NCBI RefSeq assembly: GCF_905475395.1
Contig: NC_058338.1
Location: 95,279,435 to 95,343,434 of the forward strand
Direction: 5' to 3'
Length of the DNA: 64,000 bases
DNA from: Chrysoperla carnea
Taxonomy: Eukaryota; Arthropoda; Insecta; Neuroptera; Chrysopidae
In this document: positions 34,001 through 44,043 of the stretch, piece by piece
Layout: each line of letters begins with the position of its first letter
How positions within the stretch are numbered: the first letter of the stretch is position 1
Notes under the pieces: generated by a model
What the model saw: the letters and a program-made list of their open reading frames with translations, nothing else
The model's database searches: none
What the model was told of the DNA's origin: nothing
Made by a program: the position numbers and the translations under genes

Positions 34001-37000
34001 TTACCGCAGAACTTTTGACTGGGTAAACCGATTTTGATGATTCTTTATCTGTTTGAAAGCTGGTGCTTTCCATTTGGTCCCATTTCATTTTGGTCTAGTT
34101 CTGACAACGCCATCCATGACAAAATCATAAAAGTCTTAAATTTTTATTAAGTATGCTCGACAAGAGGACGAATAACTCAATATCACTTTGATGATTCTTT
34201 TTTTAGTGAAAAATTAGTTAGTGTACTTCAGATTCACTAAAAATCACAAAATAAAAAAAACTTTTAACAAAAAGAAAACCGACTTCAAAAGAAAAATTTT
34301 TCCAAAACAAATTAAAATGCACTAAAAAGTAAACAAATAATGATAATATAATGGAGTTAAAATTATTGTTATTTTTGGAGTCGGTGTCAGCCAAGCTAAT
34401 GTAGCAAACTGTTCTGTCAGATTTGTTTCCTTGGCTGCCACCGACTCCAAAAATAACAATAATTTTAACTCCATTATATTATCATTATTTGTTTACTTTT
34501 TAGTGCATTTTAATTTGTTTTGGAAAAATTTTTCTTTTGAAGTCGGTTTTCTTTTTGTTAAAAGTTTTTTTTATTTCAAGTATGGCGGTATTTAGAGCCC
34601 TGGAGCCTGTGACAGTAAAACTACACGGATTTGGAATTTTCGCTTATTAATCAATACTATTTAACGATGGGTACAATATGGACTAGGTGTGTCAGGGTTT
34701 ATCCAGACTGAAATATTTGTTGCCAAGATTTTTATATTTTTTATTTTTATTTATTTTCCGCGATAAGGGTAAAATTTTATTTTCTTAATAATTAAAGAAA
34801 AATTCGGTGTGTCCAACTTTTCTGCCACGATAAAAGCTGTTACCCCAAATTTTCTTGAAAACAGATAAAATAGTCTCTTACAAATTAATTTCCATGAAAG
34901 TGCAAAATACTTGTAATTATTAAAAATATAAAAATTTATAAAAAATATTTCTGCCAGAATAAACCCCAGTACACTGGGAAAATAGTCTCTTACAAATTAA
35001 TTTCCATGAAAGTGCAAAATACTTGTAATTATTAAAAATATAAAAATTTATAAAAAATATTTCTGCTAGAATAAACCCCAGTACACTTAGTCCATATTGT
35101 ACCTATCTCCAAGTCTAAAATAAGAAATATGAAATTTTTTTAATATAACTCACTTAAAATATTTAACATAAGCAAATCCCTTGCTATCTCGAGTTTCTTT
35201 GTCCTTGACAACGGAAGCATAATCAATTTCACCAAACTGTTTAAAATAATCATGGACATCATCGTCGGTCATTGTTTTTGGAACGATTATGAATAAACGT
35301 AAAATACGTTCTTCTTCGTTGCCTTCTCGAACTGAGCCTTGATCACGCCTAAAATCATAAAAATATCATAAATTTTTACCCGACTGCGCGGTGTGGTTAT
35401 GTGTTTATGAGTCTATACAGGCTCTGTTTTTAAGTTGGCATATGCTTGGAACTCGATAAATAAATTTAATCGAGGAAAATGCTTCAAACGAAAAATGTTA
35501 GTTTCAAAAGCACACATTTTATACCGGCATCGATTTGGATCTTAGTTTACAGGTTCAATTATAAATTTCACTCTGATTCACAACTGACAAACATTATCAT
35601 CATTTGTGCGTTTGTTCATTCAATTTGAACAAAATTGATTTTTGTAGAAAAACAAACCATTTTTATTGAATTCATTGAAAAATTTTTCCCCAAAGAGTGG
35701 CTAGATTTCGCAGAAACAATAATACAAAATAATAATTTTGGTACAAAAAAAAAAAAACAATTTTGGGTACAATTTTTGCCTAAACTGTATGGTTTGCGGA
35801 AAAATGTTTCGAACAAAAAATGTTCGAACTTTTTAATCAATAACAACTTTCTAATTTAATATTCATCTATCGATGATACCCAGTTTTATGGAGTAGTACG
35901 AGCTTTTCAAAGGACTTTCGGAAAAAAAAATAAAAGTTGTTTGTTATTTTATACAGAATAATTTTTAAATTTAATACCCGAGTTGAATTTTTCCGAAACG
36001 CTTTGCTGAAGAAAAATTTAGCAAGTGTTTAGGATAAATTTAACAAGTTTAACGTGTACTAAATACGCCCAGAGGTAAATTAGAAAAAGTGAAATATTAC
36101 AAACTCACTTGGAAGCAATCATAACTTTAATATGACGATTCGAATTTCCTAGAGTACGGCCATGCATTTCTTCCATGGCTGCAGCGGCTTCCGAAGTCTT
36201 CGAATATTTGATATAAGTAACACCTAATGAAAAAATAAATAAATAAATACATAAGCCGGAAAAATATCTATAAATATAGGAAAAGGGTGGAGCAGCTTCT
36301 ATTTCAAAAATTCTTGTTTGTACATATTCCTTAAATCTTCAGCAATATTCAGCAGCCGCACTAACCTTTGCATTACTAATAAAAATAAGACAATTAGGAT
36401 AGTTTTCCCACCCCCAAAGCACTCCAATAGTTATAGTGAAAAAATTCTTTTAATCGAAATTTCTCATCGGAAATCATCTCTCGAGGACTTCCGATGTTCC
36501 TGGTTATGAATTCGAGGTTAAAAAGCAACTGAATATGGTTGAAACTCCATTAAATTCCAAAAACCGCCAAGAGACAATTTCAGAACTTTCTAAATTTTTT
36601 TAACATTGACACTTCTAGGGATAGTTTTAACAGGCTTGGAACCATCTTCAATTACTTTTTGAACTCGGATTCGTGAACAGCGCACCCAAAAACTCATCAA
36701 GAAACGATTTCCGAGATGAAATTTGGAATTTAATAAGTTTTTTATCTCTGTCACTTCGAGGAGAAGTTTTATTGGGGTTGTAACAATATTTAGTTGCTTT
36801 TTAAACTCGAATTCATGACAAGCTCGGAAACCCTTGAGAGCCGATTTCTAAGATGAAATTTGGATTTTTAAAATTGTTTTTATTGTTTCACTATTTGGAA
36901 GGCTTTGGGGATGGGAAAACTTTCTAATTTTTCATCGTAATGCACAGGTTAGTGCGGCTGAATGTTCCTGAGGGTCTAGAGAACACGATCAAACAAGAAT

Positions 37001-38136
37001 TTGTGAAATCGGAGCTGTTTCATCGCTTTTCCATATTTTCCGACTTATCAAGTGTACTATTTTTAATAAAAATTTGGAATAGATGATTAGCGTGAATGGA
37101 ATATTATCAAAGTTTTTTGAGCTTATTTAAGATTTTCTGAAGGTCAGTGAATGACCGCAATCACAGCGTTAACCAAAAAGCCAAAAAACACACAGACCCT
37201 AGTTCGATCTCATCAAAGGCATAGCCAACCTGTGGATCAGTGAATGAACGCAATTACAGGGGAAAAACTAGTAATTTTCACCAGCTTTGACAACGAATTC
37301 GTAAATTTACGTAAAAAAATGCTTTAATTTGGTTGTTTACCTAACGTTCTAGGAGTTATTTTTAAGAAAAGTTGCTAAAAACTTACTCGAAATTATCGCG
37401 AGACTCAAGCCAGACTTTAGCTTTTTGTTAAAGAATTTGATAAAAATCGGTATAAATTGAATAATTTTGACCCAAAACAATTGTAAAATTAGGTTCCTTT
37501 CACGATTGGTTAAATATTTTTCATGTTATCACTGAATCCTAGATGAAGCCTTATATTTTGGGAGATTTTTTTACAAATTTGCTGAATTTTTGTATTTTTA
37601 AGGTTTTCTTTATCCTATAAGTTCCAAAAACTGGAACTTCTTAATAAGAGTACCGATAAAATCCTAAAAATCAGGTCCAAGTAAAATCGAAAATCAGTTT
37701 GTAATTTGTATAGAAACCATCGTCTAAGGGTAATTTAAAGTCCAAACAAATAGAATATATTTTATTTGACAGTTTTAAAGATTTTTTATACTTAAATTTT
37801 CATCATAAATCTCGATTTTCGACAAGTATAGCCACTTTTTACGAGATCAACATCCATTTTTCTTATTTATTTCAACATGTTTAACATACCCTAGCTTATA
37901 AAACTTGAACATAATTAAAAAAAAATTGTATCATTACCTTTCCTTTCACCAGTTTGACGATCTTTCACTACCCATATTTCTTCGATGTTACCAAATTTAG
38001 CAAATGCCTCTCTAAAATCATCCTCTGTTAAACTTTTATTGGATACAATAAATAAACGTGAATTTGGTGGATCATCGGATGTGTTACGTCTACCCGTAAA
38101 ATTATCATCCGGATTATATTTTCTGTCACCACTCAT
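30965..38136 (-). CDS. RBM45: RBM45-like protein with four RNA recognition motifs, eight exons
   Basis: RNA-binding protein of the RBM45 (Drb1) family; in vertebrates it is nuclear and binds RNA through several RRMs (family knowledge). Exons, 5' to 3': 38136-37938, 36223-36109, 35348-35154, 33871-33552, 32508-32343, 32233-31997, 31908-31752 and 31066-30965. They sum to 1491 bp, 496 residues plus stop, close to human RBM45 (about 476). RRM1 spans residues ~28-104 (RLFIVSNKS, GVTYIKYSK), RRM2 ~122-196 (LRLFIIVPK, GFAYVKYF), RRM3 ~252-331 (RLMVLTSPQ, GQALVVYSN) and RRM4 ~411-485 (CFIVCTPHP, CGYVKYAQK). A Gly/Met-rich linker sits between RRM2 and RRM3, and the tail RRKRQRVDS looks like a nuclear localisation signal. 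The start chosen is MSGDRKYNP; an in-frame ATG 36 bp upstream is possible but not family-like. Confidence 0.95.
31067..31751. other. RBM45 last intron
   Basis: Non-coding. Contains repeat A text (31431-31685) and a short phrase near 31105 resembling part of a 5S rRNA internal region. Confidence 0.7.
31431..31685 (+). repeat. Dispersed repeat A, copy 2 (one full plus one partial unit)
   Basis: GTGAAATTTACAAAATTC and CCTAAACTCGCATTTAAAAC are followed about 110 bp later by a second CCTAAACTCGCACTTGAAAC, so the unit is partly duplicated. Confidence 0.7.
31752..31908 (-). CDS. RBM45: RBM45 exon 7 (RRM4)
   Basis: Acceptor ttttttcag. Encodes CFIVCTPHPPPVVVLRDAFC, RFGSLIDVYMLTNRNCGYVK and YAQKQSAEQARQ. 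Donor gtaatt at 31751. Confidence 0.92.
31997..32233 (-). CDS. RBM45: RBM45 exon 6 (linker before RRM4)
   Basis: Acceptor ttttttag. Encodes DLAHLADTIAQATKLIKAAG and further Ser/Pro-rich linker ending in PIDAPVEA. Donor gtaatt at 31996. Confidence 0.92.
32343..32508 (-). CDS. RBM45: RBM45 exon 5 (RRM3 remainder)
   Basis: Acceptor tttttaaag. Encodes GLEYCELQSQPRGRGPRGQA, LVVYSNPQAAAYAREKLHGF and EYPPGARLII. Donor gtaagt at 32342. Confidence 0.92.
32540..33520 (-). pseudogene. LINE ORF2 3' relic in RBM45 intron
   Basis: The minus-strand frame gives VKWCRVPRDDWDRV, PGNGVKGNEAANSLARKRSS (RNase H GNEAA..LAR) and, at 32559-32906, MMGLLTGHYQLNYHLLNMR with CAVCMEGNETSIHVIFTC. This is the 3' end of ORF2 of an RNase H-bearing non-LTR element (I/R1-like). 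Stops break the upstream part. It lies in the same orientation as RBM45. Confidence 0.65.
33552..33871 (-). CDS. RBM45: RBM45 exon 4 (end of RRM2, Gly/Met linker, start of RRM3)
   Basis: Acceptor cgtaacag. Encodes FSHAANAYENCDKKFKAVFA, the GGNMGGGGMGNMGGGGRGMG linker and YTRLMVLTSPQLTQ up to LFDIIPG. Donor gtaaat at 33551. Confidence 0.92.
33928..34577 (+). mobile_element. C-family composite hairpin element, copy 1 (RBM45 intron)
   Basis: A 330-bp leader starting TAACCGACTTCAAAC and GGAGGAGGTTATCAA is followed by a near-perfect palindrome (34259-34571) whose arms carry AAAACCGACTTCAAAAG and ATTGTTATTTTTGGAGTCGG. Further copies are at 50102-50762 (inverted) and 51325-51975. Confidence 0.85.
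34578..35110. mobile_element. E-family MITE, copy 1 (RBM45 intron)
   Basis: Left part ACAGTAAAACTACACGG and ACAATATGGACTAGGTGTGT; right part, inverted, ACTTAGTCCATATTGTACC. A 112-bp segment is tandemly duplicated inside (34871-34982 and 34983-35094). It abuts the C element. Confidence 0.75.
35154..35348 (-). CDS. RBM45: RBM45 exon 3 (RRM2)
   Basis: Acceptor gattttag. Encodes EEERILRLFIIVPKTMTDDD, FGEIDYASVVKDKETRDSKG and FAYVKYFK. Donor gtgagt at 35153. Confidence 0.93.
35420..35840 (+). repeat. Dispersed repeat F, copy 1 (RBM45 intron)
   Basis: Shares AATGCTTCAAACGAAAAATG, TTATACCGGCATCGA, CACTCTGATTCA and TAGAAAAACAAACCA in the same order with 62711-63160. Confidence 0.75.
36109..36223 (-). 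CDS. RBM45: RBM45 exon 2 (second half of RRM1)
   Basis: Acceptor tttcattag. Encodes GVTYIKYSKTSEAAAAMEEM then HGRTLGNSNRHIKVMIASK. Donor gtgagt at 36108. Confidence 0.93.
36224..37937. other. RBM45 first intron
   Basis: Non-coding. Contains an inverted-repeat element at about 36302-37012 with arms AGCAGCCGCACTAACCTTTG on the left and CAGGTTAGTGCGGCTGAAT on the right; the interior repeats phrases around AACTCG.ATTC.TGA. Confidence 0.65.
37938..38136 (-). CDS. RBM45: RBM45 exon 1 (start, first half of RRM1)
   Basis: ATG at 38134-38136, then MSGDRKYNPDDNFTGRR, DEPP-like DDPPNSRLFIV and IEEIWVVKDRQTGERKG. Donor G|gtaatg at 37937. Confidence 0.93.
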
Positions 38137-38839
38137 TTTTATTAATAATTTGAAATCTGTTTTGTTATTCAATTATAATAAACTAGATACCATACATTAT
38201 TTTTTTATTGACGTTAACACTGAACACAGATACAACAACTAACTATTAGTCAGAGAAGACTAGTGGTTCTCAAACAGTGACCAGATAGCGTCTTAGTAGC
38301 ATTCAACTTTCAGCTTCATGGACGCATTTAATTGGTTAAAAAGAATCAAACTGGAGCCAGTCGTAATATTTCACTATCATTTTAAAAAGAACGAACGGCT
38401 GCTCTAATTATTTTCGAACACATGTATTTTAAATTTCCATCAATATTTCTTGTATTAATCTCGTACAACAATCAAATTCTACATGAAAATCGCAAAACGC
38501 TTTGTAAAGCTGCTTTTTTGGTATCGTATTTAGGCCCCTTAGGGGAGTGTGAAATTATGGTTTGCAAAGAAACAAAAGTTGTGCTCCAAATTTCGGACTT
38601 TTTCCAGTTTTTAACCTATTACACAGGTAGCTTAACTTTTTTTTGCTTGTAAAACGTAGTTTCACAATCCTCTAAGGAGTTCAAATAACATACCAAAAAA
38701 TCATTCTTACATCGCCTTCCGGCCGCCATTTGTACTAATTATCAAAATATTTTCTTGAAAACTTTTTGTCTTCATTTTTTTTTCAACCTAGGTCTCACTC
38801 GTTGAAGTTACCTAAAAACTTTCATGCCTATCTCTATCT

Positions 38840-38842
<3 letters not shown>

Positions 38843-38875
<33 letters not shown>

Positions 38876-38890
38876 CCCCTCTCTCTCTCC
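38843..38890. repeat. CT microsatellite
   Basis: About 15 CT units, then a C-rich break and a few more CT units. Confidence 0.9.
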
Positions 38891-39319
38891 CTCTTTTATA
38901 TTTTTGGAGAAAATGGAAACCAAAGTTTTGCCCTAATTTGTCCCCTCACGAGAAAAAAATGATGTTTACGCCGTTGGTTTGTGTACGCTTAAAAAACTCA
39001 AAATTTCTGCATCGATTCAGCTCAAATTTTTACACGATATACAACCCGCTTAGAGGATGGTTTTTTAAATCTATTTTTACCCTCGGCGCAATTGGGTTGT
39101 GAAGGGGAAGTGTGGATGAACAATCAATTATTTTCAAATATACCTAAGTAATGTATCGAATAAAAAAGCATGACGTGTATATTACCTACATAGCTCATAA
39201 CTCCCGATGCAAGAGAATATGGGAGTGGAATGGAAGTGGAGATGAACAATCTGAACTATTTCTAGAAAAAAAAATACAAGCTGTTAAACTTCTCATCTAT
39301 TTTCATACAATCATACAGC

Positions 39320-39420
39320 TAGTATATTATAAATGTAAAAGTAAGGATTTTTGTTTGTTTGTTACGCTTTCACGCTAAAACTAGCGAATGGTTTTTAATG
39401 AAACTGAACAATAATATAGC
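39320..39420 (+). repeat. Retrotransposon-tail-like dispersed repeat
   Basis: TATTATAAATGTAAAAGTAA, then TTTGTTTGTTACGCTTTCAC, then AATGGTTTTTAATGAAA. This order is common at RTE-type non-LTR 3' ends in insects (general knowledge). Confidence 0.4.
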
Positions 39421-39503
39421 TCATACTTCAGAATAACACATGAGCTATAATTTATAAAGATATTATGAAAAAAATAAAATAAAATAATAAAATTTAATCT
39501 GAT

Positions 39504-39637
39504 ATTTACTATTTTAAATTTTTACAGAAATCTTTTATTCATGGTTCAAAATGAGGATTACAGATGGAGCAGATCTATAATCATCATTTTGGACCATAAA
39601 TTTAAGTATTCTGTAAAAATTTAAAATAGTAAATGTC
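39504..39637. mobile_element. Short hairpin element
   Basis: TTTACTATTTTAAATTTTTA on the left pairs with TAAAAATTTAAAATAGTAAA on the right around a ~90-bp loop that itself contains a matching AAAATGA / TCATTTT pair. Confidence 0.75.
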
Positions 39638-40225
39638 ATAACTATTCATAGCCAACTTTCTTGCAATACTCAATGAATTATGAGTATTTTACATTTAACA
39701 AAATTGGCCTAATTTGACGCGTCAAGTGTCACCATGGAAATACAACTTTTCCTTTTAGAAGTTTGCTCTTAATTTTTCTGTATGAGCACAAAAGTACAAC
39801 ATTCTCAAATAATGCATAAAGATAAAAGACTTCAGATTCTTTATCTTTTTTAATTAAAAAATGATAAATTATAATTGCATTTAATTGTCATCATGCATTT
39901 GTATCATCGTTCTTACTTTTAAGATTGTTGAGAAATTACAAAATTTTCTAGGATCCCTGAAAGAGAAGTCCCCGGTTATAAAGATTTTCAAATACTATGC
40001 TTGACACCAGCCTTCACAGACAAAAAAAAAAACACATTCACTTTTCTTCACGGAATTCAAATTTTTATATTAAAATCAATACTTTTTTCATAATTAAACT
40101 TTTTAATAAAGTATACTGATATGAAATAAATTCATGTTTATATTATTTTATTTTTTAATTTATCAACAAAAAAAAAAACATATTAAATGTTTACTCACAT
40201 TAAAAAAATGCGACAATTTATTATG

Positions 40226-40650
40226 AATAAGTGAAAAAAACAATTGACTGAATGAATTGTTTAAATACCATGTATAGACAGTGTTGATTACTCTATCACA
40301 TTACACATACATACATGTCACACATACATAACTGATATTCCCATATAATACATACTATACAATTTGCGCTCTCACCGGTCAACAGTGATGTTTACGAAAA
40401 AATGTTTCAAACAAATTTTGTTAATTTTTTTATAAGGAACCTTTTTTCACATTTAAACTTTTGTTTTATCTCTAACGGTTTACAAGAGGGTCCTACGAAC
40501 CCAAGACCCAATTGACCCATGTTGCTCATTTACTATAAAAATTTCTGCTTTATATTTTTTTTCGTTTTTGAGTAATCGTGATGACAGACGGACAGACAAA
40601 CGACAGACAGACAGACAACCGTAAATAGACTAATTAGGTGATTTAGGCAA
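40226..40650 (+). repeat. Dispersed repeat B, copy 3 (3' truncated)
   Basis: AACAATTGACTGAATGAATTG, GTGATGTTTACGAAAAAATG, TCTCTAACGGTTTACAAG and GACTAATTAGGTGATTT in B order; the distal GGTATA end is missing. Confidence 0.8.
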
Positions 40651-41568
40651 TATTTTCGGGGCGCTTTGTCTAGTTCAAAATAAGAAAAACAAATGCTCAT
40701 ATAAAACATGTCCAAAAATAATTTCTTATTGAGAAACGAAATTTTAAGGATTTTTTTTAAAGCAAGATTCGGGATCACTTACGGAAATTCTATTACATTC
40801 TTGTTTCGTTTTAATCAAAATTTTCATATTTTAAGAATGAGTTCATAGAGTCAAATTTTTATCCAACTATATTCTCGTTGTAAATCCAATCGGGTTCATA
40901 TATGGGAATACGGGCAACGGGCTAGGGACCTATATTTGAGTTATTTTACCGAATTCAACCTTAAAAAAAACTAAGTTTGTTTTTAAAGTATACAGTTTAA
41001 TTTAAGTGATTCGATCTTTTAATTCTGTTTGAAAATATAACTTAAATTTAGCATAAATATAAATTCGAATCAATTAAATTTGTACTCTTAGGCCCGAAAA
41101 CATACTTTGAAGTTCCTAAAGTTAACCTCGGTCAAATAACTTAAGTATAGGGTAAAATAACTTAAGTATAGCATCCATCAACTTTAATTTTCATAAACAC
41201 CAATACAATAAACACCTATATCAGCTCTTAGACTATACAATCCAAAACTTCGTACAACTCTCACTAAAGAGATGTTGAAGGTTTGTGAATAAAACAACAA
41301 AGTATGTTGTTTTTTTTAGTGGTTGCTCATGTTGAAGAGATTGTCTTGAAGATTTAGTCTCTGCTAATTTTTAGAAAGAGCTACTTCATTTGGTCACCAT
41401 ATTGTGGTCATTGAAGAGGCTCGATAATATTAAACCAAAAATTGTTGTATAGGGATCGTGCACTAACTGTAGAGGCAGCACTTTAGCCGAAGCTCGCGCG
41501 CTTGTGTGAAAAGTATGAACAAAATGGGCAAAAATTTAGTAATAATAAATGAAGTAAAATGAAAAAAA

Positions 41569-41776
41569 ATGGAAAAAATAATTAAGTACGGTTTTTTGCC
41601 AATAAACAACAATCATAATATTCGCGGTCAGAATGATTTGAAAGGACAGATGTTATTTCAATCAGGACATGTTTTGAATGTTATAGAAAAAAGGCATTCA
41701 AATCATCCAGTTGTCATAACCGCAAATGTGGTTGCTCAAACGAAAGTATCCAAAGTTTATAATGTCAAACTAACAG
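41569..41776 (+). pseudogene. SWIM-type transposon-derived exon, degraded
   Basis: The plus frame gives MLFQSGHVLNVIEKRHSNH, VVITANVVAQTKVSKVYNV and KLT, then the donor ACA|gtatgt. GHV..V and A.V..QTK....Y.V match the region just ahead of the SWIM finger in THAP/SWIM/YqaJ-type insect proteins. A candidate next exon after tttatttag (41884) continues LDDDR and then hits TGA at 41899, so the copy is probably dead. Confidence 0.45.
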
Positions 41777-41879
41777 TATGTATGAATTTATTTATTATTT
41801 TTACTATTTATTGATTTAAAATATTTTGTTAAATACATTAAGAAATTGATCTTAACAAGTATATTAAATTTTCTTTTAT

Positions 41880-42545
41880 TTAGTTGGATGATGATCGTTG
41901 AGTAACTGTCAACTGGGTCTTGCTCCATTCTTATGTCACTTGTATTATTATTTTTATTATTATTATTATTATTATTGTTGTTGTTTCCAGCTAAATTATT
42001 GCTTTCTTGATTTTCATTTACATTGTCAATCATCATTAACTCCACATTATTATTTTTCTTTGACTGACGTTTTTTCAAACGTTCAAAACGTTGCAAAGAT
42101 TGAATTGAATTTTTAGTATTTTTTTTTCCGGAAAAATGGAAGGAACATAGGATGGATGAAGTGGATGCTCAGATTTATTATTATTTATAAAGTGAGCACT
42201 ACAAATTCTTGTACTTTTATTCGGCTTCCAGTCTTTCGGATTTTTACTGAAATAAAAAAAAAAATTGTAGGTTATATTTTTATTATTTAATTTTTATCTA
42301 TTTCATGATTGCTAACTAATTTCTAATTATCAAGAAATTTTTTTTTGTATTAACTTAAAATATATTTTTATTTATTGTAATAGTTGTTAATTACTTACAC
42401 ATATTTTTCGACTGCATTTATCCATTTTAAACGCTTACTCTCCTTCCACGAAAAAATACTAGTATTTTGTGGAAAAGCTTAAAATTTCACCGGCAAATTT
42501 ATGAACAACCTTTTATACAACACGACTTTATTGATGAAGACATTG
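41880..42545 (-). pseudogene. THAP zinc-finger gene fragment, degraded
   Basis: The minus strand reads ATG near 42545, MSSSIKSCCIKGCS and a stop, then in another frame FPQNTSIFSWKESKRLKWIN and AVEKYV to the donor gtaagt (exon edge 42399). The next exon starts at 42246 with KNPKDWKPNKSTRICSAHF and HPLHPSYVPSIFPEK. C..GC, FP, W, CS.HF and P..FP are the THAP (C2CH) landmarks. The Asn-rich tail comes from an ATT microsatellite. The stop and frame shift in the first exon indicate a broken copy, unless a cryptic exon start is used. Confidence 0.6.
41946..41983. repeat. ATT/GTT trinucleotide microsatellite
   Basis: On the minus strand it encodes a poly-Asn run in the THAP fragment. Confidence 0.9.
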
Positions 42546-43885
42546 TAAATTATTAAAAAATTTATCTCAATAAAAAACAAATCAATCGAAAATCACATGT
42601 TACTGAGGAATAGTATATTATTATTATTGCCCAAAAGGTTCACCTTTTAGTCACTAGTTGGCGTGACATTCTAGATGCACGGTCCCGATACACAGACTAT
42701 TCGCTAGGGGAACTGATTCTAGCGCTGTCTAGTGGTAGAATCAGTTCCCATGGATAATAGTTTTACCTTATTATATTATAAATAATATATTGCGGTCGAA
42801 GAAAATCGATGTCGTTCCGGTTTCAACGGAAATACACGTTTTGAGGGTCCCTGATTCCAAAAAAGTGGTTTTTAAAAAATGTTGAGTCCGTCGGTATGTC
42901 TGTTACCAAGCTGGAGCCTTCAATTTCCAACCACTTTTTCTCAAACTCGGTATATAGGTTCAGTTTGGTCATAATTCCAGACGGTTTTTTCTTTTTTTCC
43001 CGGGCCTTTTTTCAAGGGTACTTCCCTTTGGGTCAAAACAGGATTTTTGGGGTTTTCTCAAAAACGGCTCTAACGATTTCGATTAAACTTGGTACAAGGC
43101 TTAAAGTGTTCCTAGGATTGGTATAAGCCACATATTCGGGAAAATTCGAGAAGGCCCACACCCTAAGGAGAACCTTCCCAAATACAGGAAAATGGGATTT
43201 TCTAGAGAAAGGTTGAGGGGGCAGCAGTAAAACTTCGTATCAGGGTTTATATCAACAAGGTCCTAGGTTTGATATAACTCCCCTCTGGGACCTCTCCCCC
43301 TGGAGCCGTGGAGCTGGAGGGGATGAAATCATCAAAAGTGGTCAAATCAAGCCTACCCCAAAATTGATAAAATATTATTTAAAATGTCTTTTTAAGTAAC
43401 TTGGTAATCTTTTTAATCTTTTAAATGTGAAAGCAAAAAAAAAGGACTGCGGAAATTTTCGGGCTTGCTCGTGTACTTTTGTTAGTTTAATATAAGTCAT
43501 ACTCAGTAAATTAAAACAACAGATAGAAATATGATGAAATTAATTAAAATGAATTTAATTATTAAGATTATTTCTCTGCTTTAATATTTTCACTCTCAAA
43601 CATTTTTCAATAATCACGTAATCAAACTATTTTTAATTAGCTATACTGCATTAAAAAATAAATTTATATAAAATTATGTAGAGGTTACGATTTACAAAAT
43701 TAAAGAACGCAACTAAAGATTACCGAAAGATTGACGCGAGTGCTGGCAGGTTAAGTGGGTCAACAGATTTTAAATGAAGAAAATAACACAACAAGAATTT
43801 TAGCGGACAGGTTAATTTATTAAATTTTTAAAATAATAATTATTCTGGCACATAAAATCGATTACATATAACATAGGTTTGTTGT
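42546..43885. other. Intergenic DNA between the THAP relic and Eh
   Basis: Contains a hairpin near 42700-42756 (GGGAACTGATTCTAG and CTAGTGGTAGAATCAGTTCCC) and a less A+T-rich block (42.78-43.38 kb) that looks like a dispersed repeat. No coding frame recognised. Confidence 0.5.
43816..43821 (-). terminator. Candidate Eh polyadenylation signal
   Basis: AATAAA on the minus strand about 65 bases past the stop; another AATAAA overlaps the stop codon itself. Confidence 0.45.
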
Positions 43886-44043
43886 TTATTCAAATTTATT
43901 TAAGAACGGTGAAATCGAACCAACATCTTCACAATCTGGAATTGTTTTACCTTTAAATTTCACACAAGTATCGGCGCATAGTTGACCATCAAAATATGAT
44001 CCAAACATTTTTTTACATTGAGCACAATTTCGTATACATATAC
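43886..44043 (-). CDS. Eh: Eh exon 2 (cysteine-rich mature hormone)
   Basis: Acceptor ttttttgtag. All six mature cysteines are here; TAA at 43886-43888. Confidence 0.95.

Larger units (their letters stand above)
38137..41560. other. Intergenic DNA with repeats
   Basis: Upstream of RBM45. Includes a CT microsatellite, an RTE-tail-like repeat near 39.3 kb, a hairpin (39504-39637) and repeat B copy 3. No gene recognised. Confidence 0.5.

Noticed and set aside
41788..42116. Long poly-Asn protein or a separate plus-strand Tyr-rich protein
   Set aside because: Both are readings of a trinucleotide microsatellite in the THAP relic; not independent genes.
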